Notes under the pieces: generated by a model
The model's database searches: none
What the model saw: only the letters and a program-made list of their open reading frames with translations
Told to the model about the DNA's origin: nothing
In this document: positions 1 through 11,052 of the stretch, in pieces
Numbering within the stretch: position 1 is the stretch's first letter
Layout of the letters: every line of letters begins with the position of its first letter
Translations under genes and position numbers: made by a program
Origin: Blattamonas nauphoetae
Lineage: Eukaryota > Preaxostyla > Oxymonadida
Length of the DNA stretch: 64,000 nt
Reading direction: 5' to 3'
NCBI GenBank assembly: GCA_033064195.1
Contig: JARBJD010000002.1
Span: forward strand, 248,001-312,000

Positions 1-1
1 C

Positions 2-1321
2 AGATGGTCCTTGATAATGATTTTGTTGTTGTGAAAGCGAAGACGGATATGCTTGGGTCTGGTACGGTGGAATGAATTGTTGAGGTGGATATTGCTGCGG
101 TTGGTATGGATGTGGTTGCGAATACATTGGAGGTTGTTGTGGGGGGTACTGTGGTGCACCCATTTGATTTGGATATTGAGGGATTGCAGGAAGCTGAGCG
201 TTTTGTGTTGGATAAATCATTGGGCGAACTGGCGCCTGGCCTGGTTGATAAAATTGTTGAGGTAGCAAGTGCCTGGGTGGCCCCACATATTGCTGAGTTG
301 GGGGAGGGGGATAGCTTGGGATATTTGGCCCTGGGAGATAGCCCTGTGGCGGAAGACCGTAGTTTTGTGGTGGAGCAGTATGAGATGATGTGGCGATTGT
401 AGGTGGCGGAAATTGAGGTTGAGGTTGAGTACGTTGAATCTGGGTGGGTGGCGTTTGGATATATGACGGTTTGACGATTTGTTTGATTCCACCCAGTTGG
501 AGAGTCTCCCCAATTCTCAAGGCTTCTTTTTGTTGGACGGGAGTCTCAAAAGTGAGATAAACAACCTGGTTGTTCTCATTGTATCTATCTACAACATGGC
601 GGAAGAGGGTGATGTGTAGATTTGGGAAGGCTTCCCGAATCTGTCGTTCAGTGATGTGTTTTGAAACATTAGTCATTATAATTGTAAGATCAGAAAATGG
701 TTTTTCGGCTGGGTGTGATTCCTGGTTGGTATTTGGTTGGGGCCCAGTCTCCTTGAGAAATGCTGGTTTTGCCTTGATCTGGACATTCCTCAGCGCCAGA
801 TTTTTTGTCCGGTTGAGAGCTTCAACTTGGCTTTCATGATTGGCAAATGTGACGTAAACGACAATTGATTCAGGGTTGAATTTATCTTGAGTGTGGATAT
901 AACGAGTTATCGGGAGATTCGCGAAAGGAAGAGTGATTTCTGTTTCAGGACAGACTCTGGGAACATTCGTCATCATAATTGTGACCGGAGAAAGTGGCTT
1001 GGAGGGAGTTGAAGGTTGATTCCGAGGTTGTCGATTAGAATATCTGATGTGGTTCTTCGAAGGAGGAGCCTGAGTTGTTGTCTGAGGAATTGTTTGAATG
1101 GGAGGCAAAGACTCTTTTGGGGGAGGGTCTGCAATGAATTTGGAGTTGCTGAGATATGAAGCAGAAACAAATCCTTCCTGATTTGTATTTAGATTCCGAA
1201 CTCTGATCCATCCTGATTCTGTTTCTGGTTCTAGAAGTTGAACCACTGCTCCCTCCGCAGCACTAATGGCTCCTGTAAATCCATCTGACTTAAACTCATA
1301 GATGACAGTCGCTTTATTCAT
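2..1321 (-). CDS. SH3 domain plus two RRM-like repeats, Pro/Gln-rich tail (partial)
   Basis: The frame runs from an ATG at 1321 to the window edge without a stop, so the 3' end is missing (at least 440 residues). Residues about 3-58 form an SH3 domain: ATVIYEF matches the usual ALYDF opening, followed by an acidic loop, SGWIRVRN and EGFVSASYL. Two repeats of about 70 residues follow (roughly 116-187 and 214-285). Each starts with a hydrophobic strand ending MTNV and has a later QVVYLTFE or IVVYVTFA strand, in the positions of RRM RNP2 and RNP1. The tail is rich in Pro, Gln and Tyr. An RNA-binding adaptor that reaches proline-rich partners is an inference. SH3 is the firmer domain; the RRM assignment is by pattern only. 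No internal intron is needed. Confidence 0.65.
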   Translation of the reverse strand, partial: MNKATVIYEFKSDGFTGAISAAEGAVVQLLEPETESGWIRVRNLNTNQEGFVSASYLSNSKFIADPPPKESLPPIQTIPQTTTQAPPSKNHIRYSNRQPRNQPSTPSKPLSPVTIMMTNVPRVCPETEITLPFANLPITRYIHTQDKFNPESIVVYVTFANHESQVEALNRTKNLALRNVQIKAKPAFLKETGPQPNTNQESHPAEKPFSDLTIIMTNVSKHITERQIREAFPNLHITLFRHVVDRYNENNQVVYLTFETPVQQKEALRIGETLQLGGIKQIVKPSYIQTPPTQIQRTQPQPQFPPPTIATSSHTAPPQNYGLPPQGYLPGPNIPSYPPPPTQQYVGPPRHLLPQQFYQPGQAPVRPMIYPTQNAQLPAIPQYPNQMGAPQYPPQQPPMYSQPHPYQPQQYPPQQFIPPYQTQAYPSSLSQQQNHYQGPS

Positions 1322-2848
1322 CAAGGTCTGTCTGGATCAAACCATGGATCGCAATTTTTCAGAGGATTTCAGTTGATCTTCATGCATCACGGGAAGCCAA
1401 AAAAACAAAAGGGCTGAAAACTATACCTGTGTGACAGAGTTTTTTTGGATGTCAAAATGTCAATATTTATTGTCTATGGGAATTGATCACAACATGATCT
1501 TGTCAAGCTCTAGGATTGTGCCCTGGGTAGTTTGAAACATGTTGAAATCTCATTTTCCTTCGATTTGGAAAGCCATTCCGGTAGAGACTGATGCGGTAGC
1601 GCATGATGAAAAATTCAAAACAACACTGTAATGATGATGAAATGTGATTTTAAAACTCCTGATTTGGATCAAACAATGTCAAAAAAGACAGAATAAGACC
1701 GTGTGTCGAGATATATCCCAAAGAAGATGCCGAAAAGCAGGTTGATGATTGCATCGTGTGACAGGCGGATCGAGACTGAAGGGACAAGAGAGATGGTAGG
1801 ATTGGATCACGACAATCGCTGTGACATCATTGAAGAGTCGAGATCGGTTCACTGAGTCATGTGAAGCAAAAATCAACGTCGTCATGGTGAGGAGGGGAGA
1901 TGTGGACTATAAACATAATGAATGATGAAAGAATGTGAAATACAACTGAACAAGCAGGAATTTGGTTTGAATTTCTCTTTGCTTGCATATATCACTGGTT
2001 TTTGGTAAGATAGTGAGACTCGGTGTTCTGTGAAAGAACATGCTGATCAACGGGAAAATGATGAAGAAAAGTCATCAAAAAGAGCATACAGATCATGAGA
2101 ATGACGGTTGAATGAACTTTCAGACCAATTAACTTGCAAATTCAAGAATCGAGGATGATGTTTTGACAAAGGCACATGTGGAATGGGGATTGAACAAATC
2201 TAGGTCTGCTTTTACAAAAGAAGGATGTCGATTCTGTGTGTACTTGTGTAAAAAAGTAAATTTGTGTCTTATGGTTCTGTTCTTTGCAGGTCGATGATTG
2301 AATTCAGATGATTGGGATCCGACTTGCGATCGGTGTGAGAGAGATGGCCAATATCTGGAAGGCGACCATAATTATGCTGTGAACAGGAAAGAAGCATACA
2401 GAATCATTCAAATCTCGTCGGATAGACACGGTAGGTCATCAAAAGATCGATTGTCGATACCAATAAGAGATTGTGTTAAGTTCCAATTCAGAATGCACTG
2501 ATGGACAACGGATTATCCAATAAATTCAATGGAAGAGCATATATTGCCTTTTCAGCAAGTGGATCCGGATCATCCCATGATTCACACATTTCATCCATTG
2601 TTTGAGTTAGAAGACAGTAAATTGCACTGCGTGCCACATCAAACTGGATTAAAGTCATCCCACTGTCGGTTGTATTTCGAATGGATCTGATTATCGTCTT
2701 ATTCAAGGAAAAGAAAAAAGATCTCGAACCCACAAACAAAAAGTCCAATGTCATGGCAGTCAACGCTTTTTCTAAAAAACAGGTCTGTCATGTCAAGTCA
2801 GACAGGTATACTGAAAACTGGCAGCAGAGATCAATGTGAGTTTTCTTC
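1322..2848. other. Long intergenic region with no recognisable gene
   Basis: About 1.5 kb between the SH3 gene (leftward) and the beta-helix protein (rightward). Short frames on both strands show no family resemblance. I see no tRNA-like or repeat structure. A minus frame at about 2488-2763 reads as a plausible helical peptide (FDVARSAIYCLLTQTMDEM) but has no partner exon I can find. The region may hold two divergent promoters and untranslated leaders. Confidence 0.5.
2488..2763 (-). other. Possible gene fragment, unknown
   Basis: A 91-codon frame with an alpha-helical central part and acidic stretch (SWDDPDPLAEKA). It resembles no family I know. It could be a relic of a degenerate gene or chance. 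Nothing around it extends the frame. Confidence 0.15.
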
Positions 2849-5593
2849 TTGATTTGTGATGATCAAACCCAGGACTTTCTCCTTTTCATGGTTCTTCCTC
2901 TCCTTTCCGTTTTTACCCTATTATGTGAAACCACTTGCCTAGAATACAACATAAATGATTATTCACACCATCATTTTGCTCATACATCTTGGCCTTCCCT
3001 CATACAGAACGATCTCTTTACTCCTCCTCATACCCTGAACGAACAATCAGAGACTAAATCCCATCCAACAAAATTTGTGTATACTAGCTCATTTGGAAAG
3101 GATTCTTCGGGATGTGGATCAAAGGAATCACCCTGCCGGACAATCCATCAAACACTTCAGCAACACAATGACTCTGACATTTCTGTCATTTTAAACCCGA
3201 ATTCGACAGGTCAAAATGAAAAATTTCAACATATTAATTCTCTTCCGAGTTCATTTTATGCTGAAACGCAGATCATCATCACAAATCGAACAGTTATTCT
3301 CAAAACATCTTCCTTTGATGAAAAAAAGGAAGAAGATTTTGAAAAGATGATCATTCCAACCATACACGACTTTTCCAAGTATGCATGTGTAACTCCTTTG
3401 AAATCACCGAAGTCTCTTTTCTCCCTTGTGAACTCCTCTCTCGCGTGCCTGCATCTCGTTATCCTTCACGCACCACTCTCTTCAACAAGTTCAAACGAAC
3501 TCCCATACATTTCTGATAAATTGTTTCCACAGGAGGGTTTCTTTTGCTTGATGCAAAGCGATCTCGTCCTTGGTTCATGCATTGTCACAACATCCACACC
3601 ATCCTCCTTCCATACACCTCTCGCATTCACAGCCACTCGTCCTCTCATTGTGTCTTGGCGTTCAAATGTTCAAATTTCTTCGTCTCTGATCTCCAATATT
3701 TCCCAAACCAACACAACTCTCATCATTGTCGAAGGGAACGGAAAGACACTTCTCCAAAAGTCAAAAATTGAAAATATTGGTTCTAATTTCGCGGCTGGAG
3801 CAAAGCTGACACACCCTTCCGTTCTCCACACCGCGTTTGATCCGACAGCCCAGTCCGGAATCCTCGAATGTCACTTCATCGACTGCGCCTGCTCTCGCTC
3901 GGTCCCAGCCATCCACCTCGGCGTCACCCCCTTCCACTTGGACGTGCACCGCAACACACACAACGAAGATCAGGAGCCTGTCACAACAACACACCCCACA
4001 GTCGTCTTTGACATGTCTGTGATGACTGTTTCGAGCTCGTTCACCCCTCCGGGAGTCCTTCTTGGATGTGAATATGTTCTGATGCAATTCTCCAACAACA
4101 CTCTCAACAAGGGAACAGCGTCAACTTCCAATTCGTTCGTCTTCTCGTCCTTTTCACCCCCTCCCAACAACCTTGACGAAGACCCTGTTTGTCACGTTTG
4201 TGACCGCTCGCCCAACGCAGGCGAGCCATGTCGCTATTCTCCTGCTCCGATCCGTCTCTTCCACTCGTTCGTCGACTTCACAAATGTGTCCATCAATGGC
4301 CTCGAGGGAGGCTTTGAAATGGTCGAAGGGGCAGCCTTCTTCAAGAGCATCACAATGAACATCTCCCACACCCCGTCTCTCCTCTCAACGTCCACGTCCA
4401 ACTCTGATTCTCCCCCCTTCATCTACACCACACAGAGACCCTCTCTCCACATGAACCTGAACTGTTCTGGCAAGGCCAAGCTTCAGTTTGCCGAAGATGA
4501 CCCAGGAACCACATGGCTGGAGAAGAACACCCAAAACTTGTGGTTCAACTTGGGTGACTGTGAGGTGGTGAAAGGGAACATCCACAAAAAGTACACCACG
4601 CTCTACAAATCATCTCTCGCCAAAGCCACTCTGACGGAGGGCTTCACATACGCCTTCTCCTCTTCCTCTTCCAACTCCGCCTCCCACATCTCACCTCCGC
4701 CTGTCGCCGAGGCCACCAATTCTGCGTGCTTTGTGACGGTCGATCTCTTCGGGGATGGACTGTATCCGTGCAATCTGCAGGTCAATCTGAGTCTGATCGG
4801 GAAGGATCGCGTGATGCAATCATCTCGCTCGCTGGACCTGTCTCTGCTTCCGACGGAGTGCTACTGTGCATGGCATTCCAGCACACACATTTCACTCACG
4901 TTCCGACGTACAGAACTTCCTACAGACACAACAGCCACCAAATTGAAGGACAAGCGCTTTGGAATCCGAATCATCCATGGGCCGAAACTGACAGAGAGCT
5001 CTAAGTCAATACTGATTGAAAACAAACTGAAGGAGACAACGGATGATGCTGTGGAGAAGGATGCAGATCGAGCACTTCGGATTGAGGCAGACAAAAAGAG
5101 GGAAAGCATGGAACGCGAACTGAAATCGGAGAGTGATAGGAAGAAGGACGAAGCAGAAAGGAAGAAGAGAGAGCAGCAATTGAGGGACGAAGAGCGAAAG
5201 AGGGAAGAGGAAGAACGGAAGCGTCTTGAGGCAGAGGAGCGAGAGCGCGAACGAAAACGGAAACAAGAAGAAAAGCAAGATCCATCAAGGAAGGACTCTC
5301 AAAAGGTGGTTGTCGTTGTGATCGTCTGCATCATCCTTGTGTGCCTTGTTGCACTGGTGGTTCTTGTTTGCATCCTTTGCATTGTACGGTCCAAACGTCG
5401 CAAGGAATTGGAGAAGCGGCGATTATCTGGAATTGAACTCATCTTTGGCGAGGATGCTGAACATGATATGTTTGAAGAGAGTGAACCAGGGAATTGGATA
5501 AAAGGAACTGACGATCAAACCCTTCCTGGAGCAGAATCTCTCCTTGAAGATGATACAGCGCCCCTAAATCCCACTTCAACAATCCTGATTTGA
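2849..5593 (+). CDS. Beta-helix-type surface protein, single-pass membrane
   Basis: 914 residues without an intron. A hydrophobic signal-like segment lies at about residues 10-29; the second Met (residue 14, MVLPLLSVFTLL) gives a better signal peptide and may be the true start. The middle (about 60-700) is rich in Ser, Thr, Asn and short beta-strand-like repeats, with FGKDSSGCGSKESPCRTI near residue 80. This pattern is usual in parallel beta-helix (pectin-lyase-like) proteins. Residues about 728-812 form a charged Glu/Arg/Lys coiled coil. A Val/Ile/Leu membrane helix follows at about 820-847 with a basic stop (RSKRRK) and an acidic cytoplasmic tail. The layout fits a cell-surface adhesin or recognition protein with a stalk. 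Large families of such proteins are known in parabasalids and oxymonads. Ligand and function are unknown. Confidence 0.7.
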   Translation: MICDDQTQDFLLFMVLPLLSVFTLLCETTCLEYNINDYSHHHFAHTSWPSLIQNDLFTPPHTLNEQSETKSHPTKFVYTSSFGKDSSGCGSKESPCRTIHQTLQQHNDSDISVILNPNSTGQNEKFQHINSLPSSFYAETQIIITNRTVILKTSSFDEKKEEDFEKMIIPTIHDFSKYACVTPLKSPKSLFSLVNSSLACLHLVILHAPLSSTSSNELPYISDKLFPQEGFFCLMQSDLVLGSCIVTTSTPSSFHTPLAFTATRPLIVSWRSNVQISSSLISNISQTNTTLIIVEGNGKTLLQKSKIENIGSNFAAGAKLTHPSVLHTAFDPTAQSGILECHFIDCACSRSVPAIHLGVTPFHLDVHRNTHNEDQEPVTTTHPTVVFDMSVMTVSSSFTPPGVLLGCEYVLMQFSNNTLNKGTASTSNSFVFSSFSPPPNNLDEDPVCHVCDRSPNAGEPCRYSPAPIRLFHSFVDFTNVSINGLEGGFEMVEGAAFFKSITMNISHTPSLLSTSTSNSDSPPFIYTTQRPSLHMNLNCSGKAKLQFAEDDPGTTWLEKNTQNLWFNLGDCEVVKGNIHKKYTTLYKSSLAKATLTEGFTYAFSSSSSNSASHISPPPVAEATNSACFVTVDLFGDGLYPCNLQVNLSLIGKDRVMQSSRSLDLSLLPTECYCAWHSSTHISLTFRRTELPTDTTATKLKDKRFGIRIIHGPKLTESSKSILIENKLKETTDDAVEKDADRALRIEADKKRESMERELKSESDRKKDEAERKKREQQLRDEERKREEEERKRLEAEERERERKRKQEEKQDPSRKDSQKVVVVVIVCIILVCLVALVVLVCILCIVRSKRRKELEKRRLSGIELIFGEDAEHDMFEESEPGNWIKGTDDQTLPGAESLLEDDTAPLNPTSTILI

Positions 5594-5616
5594 GTGAGAC
5601 TTTTCTAAGGGCCAAA

Positions 5617-6498
5617 ATGTCGAAACTCTTTGTTGATACGCGCCAGTTCAGGGCAGCAGTTGATGTTATCAACAACTTTGAACTCTCCAAGTTTACAGTC
5701 TGAACATTCTCATTGTCGTGATGATTCGCCATCCATTCACTCATCAATTCATTCTCCTTTTTAAGGCATTCCTTCGAAGAATCCTCACAACCCTTGCAGC
5801 TGAAAGGGTTTTTTCTTTGGTTTTTTCGGATACATATCATGTTTTATTCATGTAGACAGGAAAAATTTTCTCACAAGAAGAAGAAGCAAGATTCATGGAA
5901 CTCTATCAACTGACTCTCGATGAACTCGATACATTAACCGAGGGATGCTCGTATATCTTTGAACAGGCAGCCTATATGTCATTGAAAACAAAATCATTCC
6001 AGAATCACCTCTCCACAACCGCAATGAACGAAGACAAAGTCTTTCCTCAAATTCTCTCGACAAACAAATTTTCACATTTTTTGAATGTAGATTAAAGTTT
6101 TCATCACAGTGTGGGAACAAGGAGGAGAAATGTACATGGAATCACTGAAAAATCAACAATTTGGATATCCTCCACTAGTCAAAGATATCAGGTGGGAACT
6201 CCATCTCCCATTGGCTTCGGTATTCTTTACAACTGGTTCTCATGAGAATATCAACTTTTATTTCTTGCAGTCCACAACAAAGCTAGATCGAGCACCAAAA
6301 GCTCAAATCGAATTTGCTTACGATGTACCGAAGAATGCAATCCAACCATCGTCAGTTCAAGCACAAACGAGCAAAAATTCACTTCCACTTGACCGACAAC
6401 CCAATCGATTGCTGTTCGAAATGAATCACAAAGAGCTCTCTGATTTCGCCAAGCAAATCGAACTCATCCAAGGACAACTTGACTCACTAAGCTCATAG
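5617..6498 (+). CDS. COMMD10: COMMD10-like COMM domain protein (5 exons)
   Basis: Exons 5617-5697, 5766-5807, 5856-6038, 6091-6219 and 6271-6498 (TAG) join in frame to about 220 residues, matching the roughly 200 residues of human COMMD10. The N-terminal helices align (AVDVINNFELSKFTAFLRRI with human [28 protein letters not shown] with FILEQAVY). The COMM domain starts at VKDIRWELHLPLA and ends ELSDFAKQIELIQGQLDSL, nearly the human end. All four introns are GT-AG and about 48-68 nt. COMMD10 is a subunit of the Commander/CCC complex that works with retriever in endosomal cargo recycling. The gene is convergent with the kinase downstream, about 100 bp between stops. The N-terminal exon is only found by joining; no single long frame covers it. 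Confidence 0.85.
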
Positions 6499-6594
6499 TA
6501 TCATCATTCGTCCTTTTCGTTCTGACCTTTTCATTTCACGCTGTGATTTTTCTTCGTTCGGCAGAGCAAGAGTCGATTCAAAACAAGGCAAGGT

Positions 6595-8478
6595 TCAGAT
6601 GGAGGTGTCTAACAACTGTCCGGAAATAAAAGTGCAAGAAGGTGAAATGGGTGGGGTTGTTGCAGCTGCAGCGGACCCCTGGAACACGGATGGCGCTTCA
6701 TGGGCCTGTTCTCGCTGGATGATTCGAGACAAGTCCTGGCTTTTGATGCGTTCCTCCTGCGAGACAACCATGTCCTGTGTCGACAATGGCGTTGAACTCG
6801 CCAAAGGTGCCTTGAGAGCATTCGAGTGCGTCGGAGGAGGCATTTCCTTTGAGTCATCGACTTCAGCGTAATTCACCGCGATCTTTGTTTTCGCAATTGG
6901 TTCCGCACTTTCAGATTCACCTTCGTCGTCGCTCTCGTCTGGAACTTCCGCCTGTGACTCCTCAATGACGAAAGTTACACCATCACCCTCACCTCCGAGA
7001 ATCCACGGGTGGATGGCGGCCTCAGCAGCAGTGATGCGTGCATGTGGATCAACCGTCATGAGGCGCTTGGTGAGGTCGATCGCGGCAGGGCTGACGTGTT
7101 TCCAGTATGCTTCGGGAAAGGAGTACATCCCGCGTGTGATCTGCTCCATCATGATCGCCTGTCGGTTGCGAGAGCTGGGGTTGGGATCCGGCGAGAAGGG
7201 AGGGTACCCCGACAGCATGATGAAGAGGATCACACCCAAACTCCACATGTCCAGTGCTTTTGTGCATTTCCGCACTTGTCCGAACATTTCGGGGGCGAAA
7301 TATTCCGGTGTGCCGCAGAGCGTGCCGAGGAATGTGCCTTTCCCAACCACTCGAGACACACCAAAATCAGTGATTTTCACGCTGGATGTTGGGGGAAAGG
7401 TTCCAAGCTCACACGGACCACTAAGCATGATGTTTTCTGGCTTGAGGTCTCGATGGACAATGCCATGCTGGTGCATATAAAGAACTGCAGACAGCATTTG
7501 TCGGAAGAAGTAACGGGCATGTGCTTCTGGCAACTTTTGACGCGCAACAAGGTCGAAGAGTTCCCCTCCGCGGATTCTACAAGGATGTGAAAGAACAGAT
7601 GGGTCATACAATTCCATTACAATGTATGTGGATTTAGCACCTGGAACGCCATCATACACCTTCACAATGTTGGGATGGTCGAGTTGTTTCATCAGATGGA
7701 ACTCAGAAAGAATACGACTGCTATCGGCTGTTCCAGAGTTCCCAATCATCTTAACATTATCGATAATCTTCACTGCAACGGGCTGCTGAGATTCTTTGAC
7801 AATTCCTTCTCTGACAATTCCGAAGTTTCCTTTGCCAAGTGGATCTCCAAGCGTATACTTCTGGAAGATGAATTTATCGCCTTCACCCATTTCACCTGTA
7901 AACTGTGAACATGCCTCTGGGTTCAATCTAAAAAAATAGCGGAGAGGGACAGCTGGAACGATTGACGGATGTGAGAGAGAGAATACGTAGTTGTTTTTGG
8001 AGGGAGGGTGCGAGTAAATCGATTTGATCACCACTACGAAGGACAACTTCATTGTTTTTCCCAACTTTTTGGCGATTTAAGTAAGTTCCATTTGTACTTT
8101 CGGAAGAAAGTGATGAGAAAGGGAAGATGAAAGAAACCTCAAATCAACCATGGTTGTAATAAAGTGGTTCGTAGCATGTGATTTTCTGAGGATTCGAACA
8201 TGTCTCCCACTTATTCGAGGATCCTCTATCCGAATTTCGCAATCACCACGCCGTCCAATGATGATCGAATTTTCGACTAACTGTATCGTTGGGAGCTGGG
8301 GGTTTGGTGATGAAATTATTCCCCAGTATGCTTGTGTTGGTTCAGTTGAAGGGATCTCGTCAGTTTCTTGTGTACAAGAATCATCAGTCGATTCAGGATT
8401 CATGTACTTTTGATTATGGGTTTGAAACTTGGGCGGAAAAAAGGAGAGTCTCGCACGGTTCTGAGCAAGGAATAACAA
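6595..8478 (-). CDS. FHA domain Ser/Thr kinase, Chk2/Rad53-like
   Basis: Four exons with introns at about 8097-8137, 7953-7986 and 7577-7609 (41, 34 and 33 nt) give about 591 residues, or 566 if the second Met at 8403 is used. The N-terminal FHA domain has SIIIGRRGDCEIRI, the SGRH pThr-contact motif and STNGTYLNR across the first junction. The kinase domain has GKGNFGIVREG, AVKIID, HRDLKPEN, TDFGVSR and GTPEYFAPE, so all catalytic residues are present. The C-terminus is Ser/Glu-rich. FHA plus CAMK-type kinase in this order is the Chk2/Rad53 arrangement of the DNA-damage checkpoint. The 33 nt intron is a multiple of three with no stop and would read through as 11 extra residues between VMEL and GGELF. 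An orthologous checkpoint role is inferred from architecture. Confidence 0.8.
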
Positions 8479-8501
8479 AAATTCATCTGTGTGAAGTGTT
8501 C

Positions 8502-11048
8502 TTATTTTCTTCTCTTCTTTCCAATTTGTTTGAGAGGATCTTGACTCCTGCCAGCTTTCCTTCGGCTTTTATTTGGAGTAGATGATCTCCCTCGTTTCTT
8601 GTCTCCCTGTGGAATTCCAATCGCCTTTGTTGTGTTGACGATATAGTCAGGAAGAGTTTCCAAATCGCGCTTGATAATCTTTTTGGACTTGATCTTCTCC
8701 ATCTGGTGGAAAGAGAGATGCTGTGCATTGTCCGTCCCTTTCTTGATCGAGTCTTTGATTCGATCTGTGGAGTCCTTCATCTTTTCTTCGGTGGTTCGAA
8801 CATCATCTCCCCTCTTCTTCGATGCAACCTCAACGAGAGCCTCCATTTTCTGCTCCTTCTCGCTCTCCTTCATCTTCCGACCAATCAGCAGCTCGTGTTC
8901 GATGGAACTTTCTATCTCCTTCTTCACAACACCTTTGGTGAGAGAGGAGAGGGCGATGTTCGCTCTGTAAGCCACTCCATTCATCGTTGACGGATCTGGA
9001 ATCAATCGTTTTGCTTGCAGCATCGAAGACGAGTTTGCTTGAGAATTTGGAGGGCAGAGGATGGAGTGCAGAGGCGGGTCGAGCGGTGTGAAGAAGGTCA
9101 CGGCAACTCCATTTTTCAGTCCACGCCCCGTCCTTCCGATTTGGTGGATGTATTCGGTGCGGCTGGGTGGGCAGTCGAAGTTGATGACAGTTTGGACAGT
9201 CGGAAGGTCGATTCCACGAGTGATTCCAAACTCGGCGTCACTTTCCGCTTTTTTGGTGAACTTCTGCGGTTGCTGGATGGATGCAGAGGTTGCGATGAGA
9301 TAGTCGGACAGACCCCTCTTGAACTGAGAGATGGTGTGTTCACTGCATAGAAAGGGGAAAGAGAGTGAAAAAAGGAGAATAGCTTACCGATTGCTGAGAG
9401 GAAGGAGGTCGTTGAGAACGAGAGGCTCGGTTCCCACAAGTTGGAGGAATAGCCGCAGTTTGTGGGCAGTTGTGATGTTATGGACGAAGATGATGCAGGG
9501 TGGCTTGACAGTGTGGGTGACGAGGAGAACGTAGAGAGTGTGGTATCGATTGGAGAGAGATGCAGTGTGCGTGAAAGGGTCTGACTGAGCCAGTGAAGGA
9601 GCGAAGATATCAAAGTCTTGATCGTCGTGCTTCTCCTTTTTGATGATGTCATCGTCGTCGTTGTCTGCGGGTTGGGGTTTTGTGGCTGCATCCGATTCAG
9701 AATCAGAACTGCTGCTCGACGAGGAGTCCGAGTCAGAGTCTGAACTGTCCTTAGCTTCGGCCTTCTCCTTCGCATCTTCAGACGAAGGTGTCGTTTTACT
9801 GCTCTCTGACTCGGAACTGCTGGAGGAGAAACTGTCTGAGGAGGAACTGTCTGAAGAGGAGCTATCTGAAGAGGAGCTATCTGAGTCTGAGTCAGAGTCT
9901 GAGTCAGAGTCTTCAGATTTCTTTGCCTCTTCTTCCTGCTCTTTTTGTTGTTGTTCGAGTTTTTTGCGTTGTTCATATTCCTCTTTTTCGAGCTGTTCAC
10001 GTTTTCGCTTCTCTTTCTTCAATTTGTCCTTGGAAATCCTCTTCTGGAGCGAGATTTGATTGGCTTCCTCCATTCGACTTTCACGCTCTGCAACACGATG
10101 CTCAATCTCTTCTCGCTCTCTGCGTCGTATTTCTTCCTGTTCTTCCTTGGAGAGTGCCCAAAAATCGTCTTCAGTCGTCAGTTCAAGCATCTCTGGAGTA
10201 AGCCGCCTTGATTTTTCCTCTGGCCCACCTTTTGCCACTTTATCAAGCGCTGTACACAGAACGTACTGCTGCTCGATCTTTGTCTGTGGTGGAATATCGT
10301 CTTGCGAGATGAATATCTGAGAATACGTGATGAGAAGATATTGAGACCGGTTTCTGGACAATTAGATTCTGAATCTTCTGAACATTCGGTGGAAGTGTTG
10401 CACTGACTAATATCTTCTGGCAACGTGTGTTAATTAGTCGAATAATGTCTTGGATAGTAGCTGAGAGAGATGCAAAAATATGTTTGAGTGAAAACCTCCT
10501 TTATTTAGAGCCATGATCTGATCAAATTCATCAAAAACAACTGTTTCAACGTGGTTGAAGGAATTTTGGAAATGCTCAAGAAGGATTTTGAGAGAAGATG
10601 GAGTTGTGATCAGAATATCTTTGATGAGTGGATTGATGTCTTTTGGAGCAGTTGCGCTCACGAATGAGGATAGAGTTATCTGCCCAACGCAAAATTGCTG
10701 GAGAACCTCTTTGGTTTGTGTGCAAAGATCTTTGGTTGGTAATACGATGAGGGTGCTGATGAATGTTTTTTGATGAACGGATTCTTGCTGTTTGCGTTGA
10801 AGAAGTGTGTTAAAAATAGGCAATGTATATGCAAGAGTCTTACCAGATCCTGTCATCGCCTTTACGACGACTGGTTTCCCCTATGCGAAAAAAGAGAGAA
10901 GGCGTTATTGTGAGATGAGGAGGGGGACAACCTTGAGAATAGCGGGGATGCTTTTTGTCTGAACAGGGGTAGGAGACACATATCCTCGTTTTTGAAGGGT
11001 TGATTGGAGGAGAGGGCTGAGGAATTCCGAGAATACGTTCTTAGACAT
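8502..11048 (-). CDS. DDX56: DEAD-box RNA helicase DDX56/Dbp9-like with a large acidic insertion
   Basis: Five exons (introns about 10881-10931, 10461-10495, 10317-10347, 9343-9387; 51, 35, 31 and 45 nt) give about 794 residues. The N-terminus reads TPVQTKSIPAILKGKPVVVKAMTGSGKT (Q motif region and Walker A). Then come VFDEFDQIM (motif II is DEFD, not DEAD), LVSATLPP (III), GITRGIDLP (V) and YIHQIGRTGRG (VI). IIFVHNITTAHKLRLFL and the C-terminal GVAYRANIALSSLTK and LPDYIV match DDX56/Dbp9, a nucleolar helicase of 60S ribosome assembly. RecA domain 2 carries about 240 extra residues after QYVLCTALDK: a Lys/Glu coiled region, a long Ser/Asp/Glu run and a KEKHDDQD segment. Human DDX56 is about 550 residues, so the insertion accounts for the extra length. 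The basic tail KKRRK fits nucleolar location. Confidence 0.85.
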
Positions 11049-11052
11049 TTTC

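Noticed and set aside
1322-2848. tRNA genes or CRISPR-like arrays
   Set aside because: No cloverleaf with a clear anticodon arm and no direct repeats with even spacers were found here or elsewhere in the window.
5001-5288. Minus-strand frames of about 90 codons, Leu/Pro/Phe-rich
   Set aside because: Antisense of the Glu/Arg/Lys coiled coil in the surface protein.
5439-5840. 133-codon minus frame
   Set aside because: It overlaps the surface protein and the first COMMD10 exons; no family match, while the plus strand explains the DNA.
9640-10059. Plus-strand frame with long Ser/Glu runs
   Set aside because: It is the reverse complement of the Ser/Asp/Glu insertion in DDX56 (minus strand), so its composition is a shadow.
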